Shown here: piece by piece, positions 5,867 to 13,594 of the stretch
Position numbering within the stretch: position 1 is the stretch's first letter
Layout: the number at the start of each line of letters is the position of its first letter
Program-made: the position numbers and the translations under genes
From: Actinomycetes bacterium
GTDB taxonomy: Bacteria > Actinomycetota > Acidimicrobiia > Acidimicrobiales > RAAP-2
Length of the DNA: 22,562 bases
NCBI GenBank assembly: GCA_021802025.1
Contig: JAKABC010000007.1
Coordinates: forward strand, 1-22,562
Direction of reading: 5' to 3'
The notes under the pieces: model-generated
Databases searched by the model: none
Seen by the model: the letters and a program-made list of their open reading frames with translations, nothing else
What the model was told of the DNA's origin: nothing

Positions 5867-8239
5867 GTGACCCCCCCTCGCCGACACCGGGGCGGCGCGG
5901 CCCTCGCCCTCGTGGGGGCGTTGGCCGGCGTCGGCCTCGCTCCACTCGCGCCCGCGGGCGCCGTCGCGCCCCGGCTCTCGCGGCCCGGAACGGTGGCGAG
6001 CGCCACCACCGACCCGGTCGTGAACCGTCCCCTCACGACGAGCTTCGACGTGGCGCTGCGCGGTCGGGACCCGTCGGGACTGTCGGCCCTCATCGCGGCC
6101 CAGTCCAACCCCGCCTCGCCCGAGTACCACCGCTACCTCACCCCGCGCACCTTCGCCGAGCGCTTCGGCGCCACCGCCGCCGAGGTCGCGACGGTGCGCG
6201 GCTACTTCGCTTCCTTCGGTCTATCCGTCGGGCGCCCGTCGGCCGGACGGGTCGTCGTGCGCGTCGCGGGCCCGAGCGCGGCCATCGCCCGGGCGTTCGA
6301 CGCGCCGATCGAGACCCTGCGCCTCACTGACGGCACCCTGACGGCCCACTTCGTGCGCACGGGCACCCTGCCCGCACGGGTCGCGCGCGACGTCGTCGCG
6401 GTCGCCGGTCTGGACACCGTCCACCCGCTCACCACGAACCTCGTGCGCCGGACGTCCTCACGTCAGGTGGCGCCGTCGACCTGCCCCTCGGCGGGTCCCT
6501 CGACGCCCACGCCCAACTCCCTGGGCGGCTACACCGTTCAGGAGCAGGCCGCCCTCTACGGGCTCAACGCCCAGTGGGCGGCCGGCGACCTCGGCACGGG
6601 CTCGACGATCGGGGTGTACGAGCTCGCCGACTACGCGAGCAGCGACGTCTCGACCTACCTCTCGTGCTACGGGGTGACCCCGCGAGTGACCGCGGTGAAC
6701 GTCGACGGCGGACCGAGCGCCCAGGACAACGCCGGGGGCTCGACCAACGAGGCCACCCTGGACGTCGAAGAGGCCCAGGTGCTCGCGCCCGGGGCGAACG
6801 TCGTGGTGTACCAGGGAACCCAGAGCGGCAGCGGGCCGACCGACATCTACGCCCAGATCGCCAGCGCCGACGTCGCGACGGTCGTCACGACCTCGTGGGG
6901 GATCTGCGAGGCCCAGACCCAAGGCGGCGCCCAGGCCGAGCAACCACTCTTCCAGGAGATGGCGGCCCAGGGCCAGACCGTCGTGGCGGCGGCCGGCGAC
7001 GAGGGGTCGGCCGACTGCGAGGACGCGACGAGCCCCGCCGGCGGGCTCGCCGTGGACGACCCCGCGTCCCAGCCCTACGTGACCGGCGTGGGCGGGCTGA
7101 CCGTCTCGAGCGTCACTCCGCTCGACCAGACGGTCTGGAACGACCAGTGCCGCCACTCGAGCTGCGGCGCGGGCGGTGGGGGCCTCTCCTCACTGTGGAC
7201 CCAGCCCAGCTGGCAGCAGGCTCCCGGCATCACCACGACGGCCGCGACGGGCGGACGACGCATGGTGCCCGACCTGTCGGTGATGGCCGACCCGTCGACG
7301 GGCTTCATCGAGTACTTCACCGGCGCCGGGGGCTGTACGGGCAGCTGTCCGAGCGGCTGGGGCTCGATCGGGGGAACCTCGGTCGGAGCGCCCCTCGTGG
7401 CGGCGCTCGTCGCGGTCGGCGCCCAGGGCTGCCAGGCCCCCGGAGGCCGGCTCGGGCTGATCAACCCGCTCTTGTACGCGATGGCCTCGACGGGCTTCAA
7501 CGACGTCACCACGGGCACCAACGACCTCTTCGGCCTCGGCCAGTACGCGGCCGGGCCGGGCTACGACATGGCCTCGGGGCTGGGCAGCCCGAACGGGGCC
7601 GGCTTCTTCGCCGGCCTGTGCCCGAACGCGCTGTCGAGCACCTCGAGCACCTTCAGCGTCTCGAGCCTCTCGCCCTCGATCCATCAGGCGCCGCCTTCGC
7701 TCACGGCCCACCTCGTCGGCGCGTCCACGGTCCTCGCGGACGCGTCGCTCACCGTCACGGCGAGCGCCCCCGCGGGGACCCTCACCCTCAACGGCCTCTC
7801 GAACAGCTCGACCGGTCCGGGCCAGGCCTCGATCGCGGTCACCACCGACGCCACCGGCAAGGCCGTCGTCACCGTCGCCTCGTCCCTGCCCCAGCTCGTC
7901 ACGGTGACCCTCACCTACGCCGGCCAGACCCTCTACACGACGACGCTCGCCTTCAGCGCCACCCTCGTCGCGCCGGGGGCGCCGAGCTTCGCGCGTCTGG
8001 TGGGCGTGCCCGGCGGGATAACGATGGCGCTGCGCGCCCCGCGCTACGACGGTGGGGCGCCCATCGTCGCCTACCAGTACGCCCTGAACGGCGGGCGGTG
8101 GGTGTCGATCCCCCACGGACGCGCGGGCGTCACCGTGGTGGGTCTGCGCCGCCACCGCGCCTATCGGGTCAGCGTGCGCGCGATCAACCGCGTCGGGCCG
8201 TCGCCGGCGTCGAGCGCGCGCGTCGTGACCCGGACCTAG
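5867..8239 (+). CDS. Secreted S53 (sedolisin/kumamolisin-type) peptidase with C-terminal Fn3-like domain
   Basis: An exported acid serine-carboxyl peptidase of 790 aa. An Arg-rich start and hydrophobic segment (residues 1-33, ending near AGAVA) form a signal peptide. A pro-kumamolisin activation domain covers about 48-190, with YHRYLTPRTFAERFG. The S53 domain runs from about 215 to 590. The catalytic set is visible: E295 and D299 (NEATLDVE), oxyanion D378 (AAGDEGSADC), and nucleophile S505 in GGTSVGAPL. Their spacing is close to that of sedolisin. The calcium-site region FNDVTTGTN ... GYDMASGLGSP follows. After a Ser-rich linker comes an immunoglobulin-like segment, then an Fn3-like domain (about 700-790). 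S53 enzymes work at low pH, so extracellular protein digestion in an acidic setting is likely. Start GTG at 5867 is set by the signal peptide. Its TAG stop overlaps the stop of the convergent aldehyde dehydrogenase gene. Confidence 0.93.
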   Translation: MTPPRRHRGGAALALVGALAGVGLAPLAPAGAVAPRLSRPGTVASATTDPVVNRPLTTSFDVALRGRDPSGLSALIAAQSNPASPEYHRYLTPRTFAERFGATAAEVATVRGYFASFGLSVGRPSAGRVVVRVAGPSAAIARAFDAPIETLRLTDGTLTAHFVRTGTLPARVARDVVAVAGLDTVHPLTTNLVRRTSSRQVAPSTCPSAGPSTPTPNSLGGYTVQEQAALYGLNAQWAAGDLGTGSTIGVYELADYASSDVSTYLSCYGVTPRVTAVNVDGGPSAQDNAGGSTNEATLDVEEAQVLAPGANVVVYQGTQSGSGPTDIYAQIASADVATVVTTSWGICEAQTQGGAQAEQPLFQEMAAQGQTVVAAAGDEGSADCEDATSPAGGLAVDDPASQPYVTGVGGLTVSSVTPLDQTVWNDQCRHSSCGAGGGGLSSLWTQPSWQQAPGITTTAATGGRRMVPDLSVMADPSTGFIEYFTGAGGCTGSCPSGWGSIGGTSVGAPLVAALVAVGAQGCQAPGGRLGLINPLLYAMASTGFNDVTTGTNDLFGLGQYAAGPGYDMASGLGSPNGAGFFAGLCPNALSSTSSTFSVSSLSPSIHQAPPSLTAHLVGASTVLADASLTVTASAPAGTLTLNGLSNSSTGPGQASIAVTTDATGKAVVTVASSLPQLVTVTLTYAGQTLYTTTLAFSATLVAPGAPSFARLVGVPGGITMALRAPRYDGGAPIVAYQYALNGGRWVSIPHGRAGVTVVGLRRHRAYRVSVRAINRVGPSPASSARVVTRT

Positions 8240-9750
8240 CGGGTCGTAACGAGCCGTCCGTTGACCCGGCGTACGATTCCCAGGGGGTTGTCGTCGCGTA
8301 GCGCCGGGGGCAAAAGATCCTCGGGGACCGACTGGTACGTGACCGGTCGGAGCCAGCGCTCGATCGCCGCGGCGCCGACCGACGTGGCCCCCGCGGCCGT
8401 CGTCGCCGGCCACGGTCCGCCGTGGTGCATCGACCAGCTGACCCCCACCCCAGTCGGGTATCCGTTGACCACGACGCGCCCGGCGCGACGAGAACCGAGT
8501 TCGACGAGCGCGGCTCCATCGGGATCCACCTCGGCCACGTGCACGCTGAAGGTCAGTGAAGGCTCAGCCGCTTCTAGCGCGGCGCGCAACTCGTCGGCTC
8601 CGTCGAAGCGCACCACGACGGCGAGCGGCCCGAAGCACTCGGCGTGCAACGAGTCCTCGGCCACGAAGCGAGCGGCGTCGACCTCGAGCAGACGCGCCGC
8701 GACGTGGGCCCCCTCCCCTAACGCGCCGGCGACGAGCACCGCGGCCCCCCCGACCGTCTCGAGTGAACGAGACCCTCGCCGGAAGTTCTCCGCGATGTTC
8801 TCGCTCAGCATCGTGAAGGGTCCCTCCCCCTCCAGTCGCGCGCCCAGCGACGCCACGAGCGCGTCTCCCCCCTCGCCGGTGGGCACGAAAATCAATCCGG
8901 GCTTGGTGCAGAACTGCCCGGCTCCGAGGGTGACCGAAGCCGCTATCCCCTCGCCTATCACACCACCACGTTCGCGAGCCGCGGCGGACGTCACCACCAG
9001 AGGGTTAGCCGAGCCGAGTTCGCCGTAGAAGGGGACGGGGACCTCGCGGGCGTTGGCGAGGGCCCACAGGGCCCGGCCCGCCGCGAGCGAGCCGGTAAAG
9101 CCGACCGCGGCCACCTCAGGCGCTCGCACGAGCTCGGAACCGGCGTCGAGCCCGAAGACCAGGCCGAGGAGCCCCTCGGGGGCACCGAGACGCGCCGCGG
9201 CGCGTGATAACGCCGCGAAACAGGCCGCGCTCGTCGCCGGGTGGGCCGGGTGGGCCTTGATCACAACGGCGCAGCCCGCCGCCAGCGCCGAGGCGGTGTC
9301 CCCCCCGGGCACGGAGAAGGCGAAAGGGAAGTTCGAGCTGCCAAAGACCGCCACCGGCCCTAGGGGCACCCTCATCCGGCGCAAATCCGGCAACGGGCCC
9401 ATGGGCGAGTCGCGCGCCTCGTCGATCGAGACGGCGAGGAAGGCGCCGTCACCGACCACCTCGGCGAAGAACCGGAACTGGAACGCGGTGCGCGCCAGCT
9501 CGCCGCGCAGTCGCGCCTCCGGTAGAGCCGTTTCGAACTGGGCCGAGGCCACCAGCGCGTCGGCGTCGCCTTCGAGCTCCTCGGCCATCGCCCGGAGCAA
9601 CTCCTCGCGCCAGTCGAGCCGGTGGCCCGCGTACTCGCGCGAGGCCAGACTCGCTCGGGTAGCCAACGCGAGGACGGCCTCGGTCGAGGTCTCCTCGAAG
9701 TCCAGTTCGCGTCGCTCGCCGGTCGCCGGGTTGCTCGACGTGACGTTCAC
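8236..9750 (-). CDS. Aldehyde dehydrogenase, alpha-ketoglutaric semialdehyde (2,5-dioxovalerate) dehydrogenase type
   Basis: A 504-aa aldehyde dehydrogenase of the KGSADH-like group, which oxidises 2-oxoglutarate semialdehyde to 2-oxoglutarate in sugar-acid, pentose and hydroxyproline catabolism. The cofactor and family motif VFGSSNFPFAFSVPGGDTAS and the VVIKAHPAHP segment are characteristic. The general base E244 (GELGSANPLV) and catalytic C281 (GAGQFCTKPG) are present, so it should be active. Start GTG at 9750 forms GTGA with the lactonase stop, a 4-nt overlap that implies coupled translation; it is the last gene of the nine-gene minus-strand operon. Its TAG stop shares CTAG with the stop of the convergent S53 gene, leaving no room for a separate intergenic terminator. 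The family assignment is strong; the exact aldehyde substrate is inferred from the operon. Confidence 0.9.
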   Translation of the reverse strand: MNVTSSNPATGERRELDFEETSTEAVLALATRASLASREYAGHRLDWREELLRAMAEELEGDADALVASAQFETALPEARLRGELARTAFQFRFFAEVVGDGAFLAVSIDEARDSPMGPLPDLRRMRVPLGPVAVFGSSNFPFAFSVPGGDTASALAAGCAVVIKAHPAHPATSAACFAALSRAAARLGAPEGLLGLVFGLDAGSELVRAPEVAAVGFTGSLAAGRALWALANAREVPVPFYGELGSANPLVVTSAAARERGGVIGEGIAASVTLGAGQFCTKPGLIFVPTGEGGDALVASLGARLEGEGPFTMLSENIAENFRRGSRSLETVGGAAVLVAGALGEGAHVAARLLEVDAARFVAEDSLHAECFGPLAVVVRFDGADELRAALEAAEPSLTFSVHVAEVDPDGAALVELGSRRAGRVVVNGYPTGVGVSWSMHHGGPWPATTAAGATSVGAAAIERWLRPVTYQSVPEDLLPPALRDDNPLGIVRRVNGRLVTTR

Positions 9751-10580
9751 TCCGTCTCCTCACTCAAATACTGAACCGGCGCCCCGCGGTACCCCAGTTT
9801 GACGGTGGTGACGTCGTGTCCGCACAGTGACGCCAGGGCGAGTCGGTCGAGGTCGTCACCGTAGAACGCGATGTTGGTCGGCGAGAGGATCTGCTCACCG
9901 GACCACTCGTCGATGAGCAGTTCCAACCCCCCTCGCGCGCTGTAGCGCCAGATCTGATTGGGCTGGTAGCACGAGATCAGCAGACCGCCGTCACCGTCGA
10001 CGGCCAGTCCGTCGGGCACACAGCGCGACATCCTCACCACCGGTTCGAGGGGGCCACCGGTGATGTCCATCGCGCTCACGCCAGGGGCCGAGGACTCGAC
10101 CACCCATAGCGTTCGCCCGGTGAAGGCGAGCCCGTTGGCGAAGGCGACTGGACGCGGTGAGACGTCGTGGGTCGTGCCGTCGGGCTCGATCGCCACGATG
10201 CGACCCGTCGGCTCGAAGAACGAGCCGGAGTCCGAGACGTAGAGCCGCCCGTCGGGCCCGAAGGCCGGGTAGTTGGGGTAGTCCACCGGATCGCCGAAGG
10301 GGTGGGCTCGCCCGGCGGCGTCGACCCGCCAGACCTGGTGCTGAGCGGGGTCGCACACGTAGAGGTCGCCGTCGCCGTCGAGGGCGAGCCCGAGAAGCGC
10401 CCCGCCGTCGATCTGGGCCACCACGCGCACCGACCCGTCCAGCTCGATCCGGTAGACCTGACCGGCCTCCCCGCCGGCCCAGACGCACCGTCGTCGCGCG
10501 TCCCAGCAGACGCCCTCGACGTGGTCGAGGCCGCTCGCGAGGACACGGAAGTCGAGCTCGGCTGGGAGGTTCCCCCTCAC
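9747..10580 (-). CDS. SMP-30/gluconolactonase-type sugar lactone hydrolase
   Basis: A six-bladed beta-propeller of 277 aa in the SMP-30/gluconolactonase/LRE family, which hydrolyses aldono-lactones to aldonic acids using one divalent metal. The likely metal ligands are E22 (HVEGVCW), N149 (FANGLAF) and D190 (CVPDGLAVD), each in its expected motif; blade repeats such as DGRLYVSDSGS and GDLYVCD are clear. No signal peptide, so it should act in the cytoplasm. It would open the lactone made by the sugar dehydrogenase before the IlvD/Edd dehydratase acts. Start GTG at 10580 overlaps the ATPase stop by 4 nt, and its own stop overlaps the aldehyde dehydrogenase start by 4 nt. Confidence 0.9.
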   Translation of the reverse strand: MRGNLPAELDFRVLASGLDHVEGVCWDARRRCVWAGGEAGQVYRIELDGSVRVVAQIDGGALLGLALDGDGDLYVCDPAQHQVWRVDAAGRAHPFGDPVDYPNYPAFGPDGRLYVSDSGSFFEPTGRIVAIEPDGTTHDVSPRPVAFANGLAFTGRTLWVVESSAPGVSAMDITGGPLEPVVRMSRCVPDGLAVDGDGGLLISCYQPNQIWRYSARGGLELLIDEWSGEQILSPTNIAFYGDDLDRLALASLCGHDVTTVKLGYRGAPVQYLSEETE

Positions 10581-11743
10581 GCGCCCCCCCGGCGCAGGGT
10601 GACTCCGCGCGAGCCGTCAAAGAAGTGGAGTCGCTCGTCGCTCAGGCGCACCATCAAGACGTCGCCGACGTCGACTCGGGCCTGGGGCGCCATCCGGGCG
10701 ACCAACATCGTCGGGCGAGCCACCGCGACGTCCTCGTCGTAGGCGACGCTGCTGGCCGCGCCCGCGTCGGCCACGGACAGGTGCACCAGAATCTCGGCCC
10801 CCAGCGCCTCGCGACGCTCGACGCGGGTCTTCAGGGTCGGACCACCGGCGTCGCTGCCCACCACGACGATGTCCTCGGGCCTGACCCCGAGCACCACCTC
10901 GGCGCCCTCCTCGCGAGGGAGATCGTGGCTGGCGCCGTAGGCGCCCGGCACCTCGAGTCGCTGATCCCCGACGGCGAGCCCGACGCGCCCCTGCGACGGC
11001 GACGTGCGCGCGCGCACCAGGTTCATCGGCGGCGACCCCATGAAACCCGCGACGAACTCGTTAGCCGGGCGGTCGTAGAGGACTTGCGGGGGCGCAACCT
11101 GCTGGAGCTGACCCCCGCGCATCACGGCCACCCGATCGCCCATCGTCATGGCCTCGATCTGGTCGTGAGTCACGTACACCGTCGCCACCCCGAGCAAGCG
11201 CTGAATCCGCGCGATCTCCACGCGCATCTCCACGCGCAGCTGGGCGTCCAGGTTCGACAGAGGTTCATCCATCAAGAACGCCTGGGGGCTTCGCACGATC
11301 GCCCGACCCATGGCCACACGCTGACGCTGGCCGCCCGAGAGCGCGCGAGGACGCCGGTCTAGGTAGTCGCCCAGGCGCAGAATCGCCGCGGCCTCCTTGA
11401 CCTTGCGCTCCACCTCGGTCTTGGACTCGCCGCGGATCTTGAGGGCGAAACCCATGTTCTGGGCGACCGTCATGTGCGGGTAGAGAGCGTAGTTCTGGAA
11501 GACCATCGCCACGTCACGATCCTTGGGCAGCACGTGGTTGACGACGCGCCCCCCAATCGACAGGGTGCCCGAGCTGATCTCCTCGAGACCGGCCAGCATG
11601 CGCAGTGCCGTCGTCTTGCCACAGCCCGACGGACCGACGAGGACCATGAACTCCCCATCGGCGACGTGCAGGTCGAGGTTGTCGACCGCCGTGACATTGC
11701 CCGCGAATACTTTGGTCACCCCGCTGAAGGTGATCTCCGCCAT
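10577..11743 (-). CDS. ABC transporter ATP-binding protein, MalK/UgpC (CUT1) type
   Basis: The ATPase of the sugar importer, 388 aa. All motor motifs are intact: Walker A GPSGCGKTT (37-45), Q-loop Q83, signature LSGGQRQR (from 135), Walker B FLMDEP with D159 and E160, D-loop SNLD, and switch H193. The C-terminal third (from about 235) is the TOBE/regulatory region, with VLGVRPEDI, as in MalK and UgpC. It energises import through the two permeases encoded just upstream. In this family such an ATPase may serve several CUT1 transporters. Start ATG at 11743 follows a GGGAG ribosome site, one of the few genes in the operon with its own Shine-Dalgarno; it begins 25 nt after the permease stop. Confidence 0.95.
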   Translation of the reverse strand: MAEITFSGVTKVFAGNVTAVDNLDLHVADGEFMVLVGPSGCGKTTALRMLAGLEEISSGTLSIGGRVVNHVLPKDRDVAMVFQNYALYPHMTVAQNMGFALKIRGESKTEVERKVKEAAAILRLGDYLDRRPRALSGGQRQRVAMGRAIVRSPQAFLMDEPLSNLDAQLRVEMRVEIARIQRLLGVATVYVTHDQIEAMTMGDRVAVMRGGQLQQVAPPQVLYDRPANEFVAGFMGSPPMNLVRARTSPSQGRVGLAVGDQRLEVPGAYGASHDLPREEGAEVVLGVRPEDIVVVGSDAGGPTLKTRVERREALGAEILVHLSVADAGAASSVAYDEDVAVARPTMLVARMAPQARVDVGDVLMVRLSDERLHFFDGSRGVTLRRGGA

Positions 11744-11768
11744 TACTCACTCCCTCGCTGCGTGGGGC

Positions 11769-12629
11769 TCACCGGTCGATCCCCATCGTGAGGCCCTTGA
11801 CCAGGTAGCGCTGGAATATCAGGTACACGATCATCGCGGGCAGCGCGCTGACCAGGGACCCGGCCATGAGCGCGGGGATCGACGTGGTCCGTCCCGCGGC
11901 TAAGACGGCGAGCCCCACCGTTATCGGACGCTCGGACGTGTTCTGGATGAAGAGGAGTCCCACGAGCAGGTCGTCCCAGATCTGGATGAACTGCAGCACC
12001 GTCACCGTCGCGATGGCCGGGATGGCAACCGGCACCACGAGACGCCACAGTGCGCCGACGTAGCCCAGCCCGTCTACGATGCCCGCCTCGATCAACTCAT
12101 CGGGCACCCCGCGGAAGTACGTCGCGAACAAGAAGACGGAGAACGGGGTACCCAGCGCCGCGTACACCAGCACTGCGCCGGTGTAGCCGCCCGTGAGGCC
12201 AAGGCGCGTGATGTTCACGAACTCGGGCATCAAGATCGCCTGGAGCGGCACCATCATGGCGCTCACGATGGCGAGGAAGATGACGCCCGAGGCACGGAAC
12301 TTGAGCTTGGCGAAGGCGAAGCCCGCCGGCAACCCTACGAGCAGGATCAGGAGGATCGACACGGCGCAGATAATCGTGGAGCTGACAACCTCCTGAGCGA
12401 TGGGGATCGTTGAGGTGAGGGTGCGCCAGCTCGCCCAAGAGAAACCGTGGCCGCTCAAGAACTGGTTCTCGGACTTCAGGCTGTCGACAATCATGACCCA
12501 GAACGGGTACAGCATCACGACGGCCACACCGACCATGACGAGGAAGAGTGCGCCACGGCCCACGCGACGCGCGCGGGTGCGACGGTCCACCGGCGTGTCC
12601 GCGGCCACGGGAGGTGTGTCGAGGCTCAC
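11769..12629 (-). CDS. Carbohydrate ABC transporter permease, MalG type
   Basis: The second inner-membrane permease of the CUT1 importer, 286 aa with six predicted membrane helices. It has the MalG-type N-terminus (one helix, then MIVDSLKSENQFL) and the EAA loop ELIEAGIVDGLGYVGALWRL, which docks on the ATPase. It ends YLVKGLTMGIDR, similar to the C-termini of MalG/UgpE relatives. Start GTG at 12629 makes a GTGA overlap with the stop of the MalF-type permease. The reading frame stays open well upstream, but that extension is the shadow of the previous gene. It partners with the MalF-type permease; the transported sugar is not readable from the sequence. Confidence 0.93.
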   Translation of the reverse strand: MSLDTPPVAADTPVDRRTRARRVGRGALFLVMVGVAVVMLYPFWVMIVDSLKSENQFLSGHGFSWASWRTLTSTIPIAQEVVSSTIICAVSILLILLVGLPAGFAFAKLKFRASGVIFLAIVSAMMVPLQAILMPEFVNITRLGLTGGYTGAVLVYAALGTPFSVFLFATYFRGVPDELIEAGIVDGLGYVGALWRLVVPVAIPAIATVTVLQFIQIWDDLLVGLLFIQNTSERPITVGLAVLAAGRTTSIPALMAGSLVSALPAMIVYLIFQRYLVKGLTMGIDR

Positions 12630-13528
12630 TCGTCCGATCCAATCAAGCGCAGCTGGACGATCCCCACGATGGCGGTGAGGACGAAGAGGATGAGGCCGTA
12701 GAGGGCGGCCGTCCCGAAGTCGCCCTGGGCGAAGCCCGTCTGGTAGATGAGGAACTCCATGGTGGTGGTGGCGTAACCGGGCCCGCCACCGGTCATGACG
12801 AATATGAGGCTGAAGAGCGCGGAGAAGAGCGCGATCACCGTCATCACGAACGCGAGCTGGATAAAGCGACTGAGGTGCGGCAGGGTGATGTGACGAAAAA
12901 TCCTCCACCGCCCGGCGCCGTCGATGCGGGCCGCCTCCTCCAGGCTGGTGTCGAGCGTCGCCAACCCGGTCAAGAAGAGCATCGTGTTCGTACCGATCAT
13001 CGTGAAGACGAACGTTATGCCCAGGGCGCTGAGTGCGGTCGACTCGTAGCCCAGCATGTTGGTGTTCACGTGTGCGAGCCCGATGAAGTGCAAAAGCGAA
13101 TTCAGCGTCCCCTGATAGGCGAAGAACCGCTCGGCCACGAGGCCCAGCACGACCCACGAGATGGCCGTGGGCAAGAAGTAGATCGACCGGAAGATTCTCC
13201 AGCCAACGACGCGTTGGTGGAGCAACATCGCGATCAAGAGGGGGAGACCGAGCGCGAAGGGGACCGCGAGGAGGAGCCACGCGTTGTTCTCGAGCGCCGT
13301 CCAGAGGTTCGGGTTATGGAAGGCCTGGGTCCAGGTGGACGGCCCGATCCAGGTTGAGGTCAGTCCGTTCCACTGGGTGAAGGAGTAGTAGATCGCCTGA
13401 CCGATGGGTACGGCGATGAGTCCTGCGACCAGGGCCACCGCGGGCAGCGCGAAGAGGGCGCCAGCCACTTGGCGGCGCCGTCGAAGCGTCAGGCGGGGGG
13501 GCCGTGCGCCCACTGTGGTTTCGATCAT
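12626..13528 (-). CDS. Carbohydrate ABC transporter permease, MalF type
   Basis: The first inner-membrane permease of the CUT1 importer, 300 aa with six predicted helices. After a basic N-terminus the first helix is ALFALPAVALVAGLIAVPI, then the family's YYSFTQWNG. The EAA loop is LEEAARIDGAGRWRIFRHITLP, and MTGGGPGYATTTMEFLIYQ is the usual periplasm-facing segment before the last helices. Start ATG at 13528 has a GGAGAG ribosome site 4 nt upstream. It lies downstream of the binding-protein gene, across a 66-nt gap holding a strong hairpin. Its stop overlaps the next permease start by 4 nt. Confidence 0.94.
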   Translation of the reverse strand: MIETTVGARPPRLTLRRRRQVAGALFALPAVALVAGLIAVPIGQAIYYSFTQWNGLTSTWIGPSTWTQAFHNPNLWTALENNAWLLLAVPFALGLPLLIAMLLHQRVVGWRIFRSIYFLPTAISWVVLGLVAERFFAYQGTLNSLLHFIGLAHVNTNMLGYESTALSALGITFVFTMIGTNTMLFLTGLATLDTSLEEAARIDGAGRWRIFRHITLPHLSRFIQLAFVMTVIALFSALFSLIFVMTGGGPGYATTTMEFLIYQTGFAQGDFGTAALYGLILFVLTAIVGIVQLRLIGSDE

Positions 13529-13547
13529 CTCTCTCTCCGTCGGCGAG

Positions 13548-13588
13548 GGCCGACCCCGTGCCCCGCAACGCGGGGCACGGGGTCGGCC
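13548..13588 (-). other. 19-bp intercistronic hairpin between binding-protein and permease genes
   Basis: A perfect inverted repeat with 19-nt arms (13548-13566 and 13570-13588) and a 3-nt loop. It starts 6 nt after the binding-protein stop and ends just before the Shine-Dalgarno of the MalF-type permease. No T-run follows on the transcribed strand. As in maltose-type operons of other bacteria, it probably protects the upstream mRNA or partially stops polymerase, so that binding protein exceeds permease; this role is inference. Confidence 0.75.
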
Positions 13589-13594
13589 GCTCGA

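Noticed and set aside
6574..8301. 575-codon frame overlapping the S53 gene on the same strand
   Set aside because: Its translation is Arg/Pro/Gly-rich without motifs, while the other frame has the full S53 catalytic set.
12630..13280. Upstream extension of the MalG-type permease frame
   Set aside because: The added residues are Arg/His-rich and lie antisense-free within the MalF-type permease gene in another frame; the GTG at 12629 fits family length and the 4-nt overlap.
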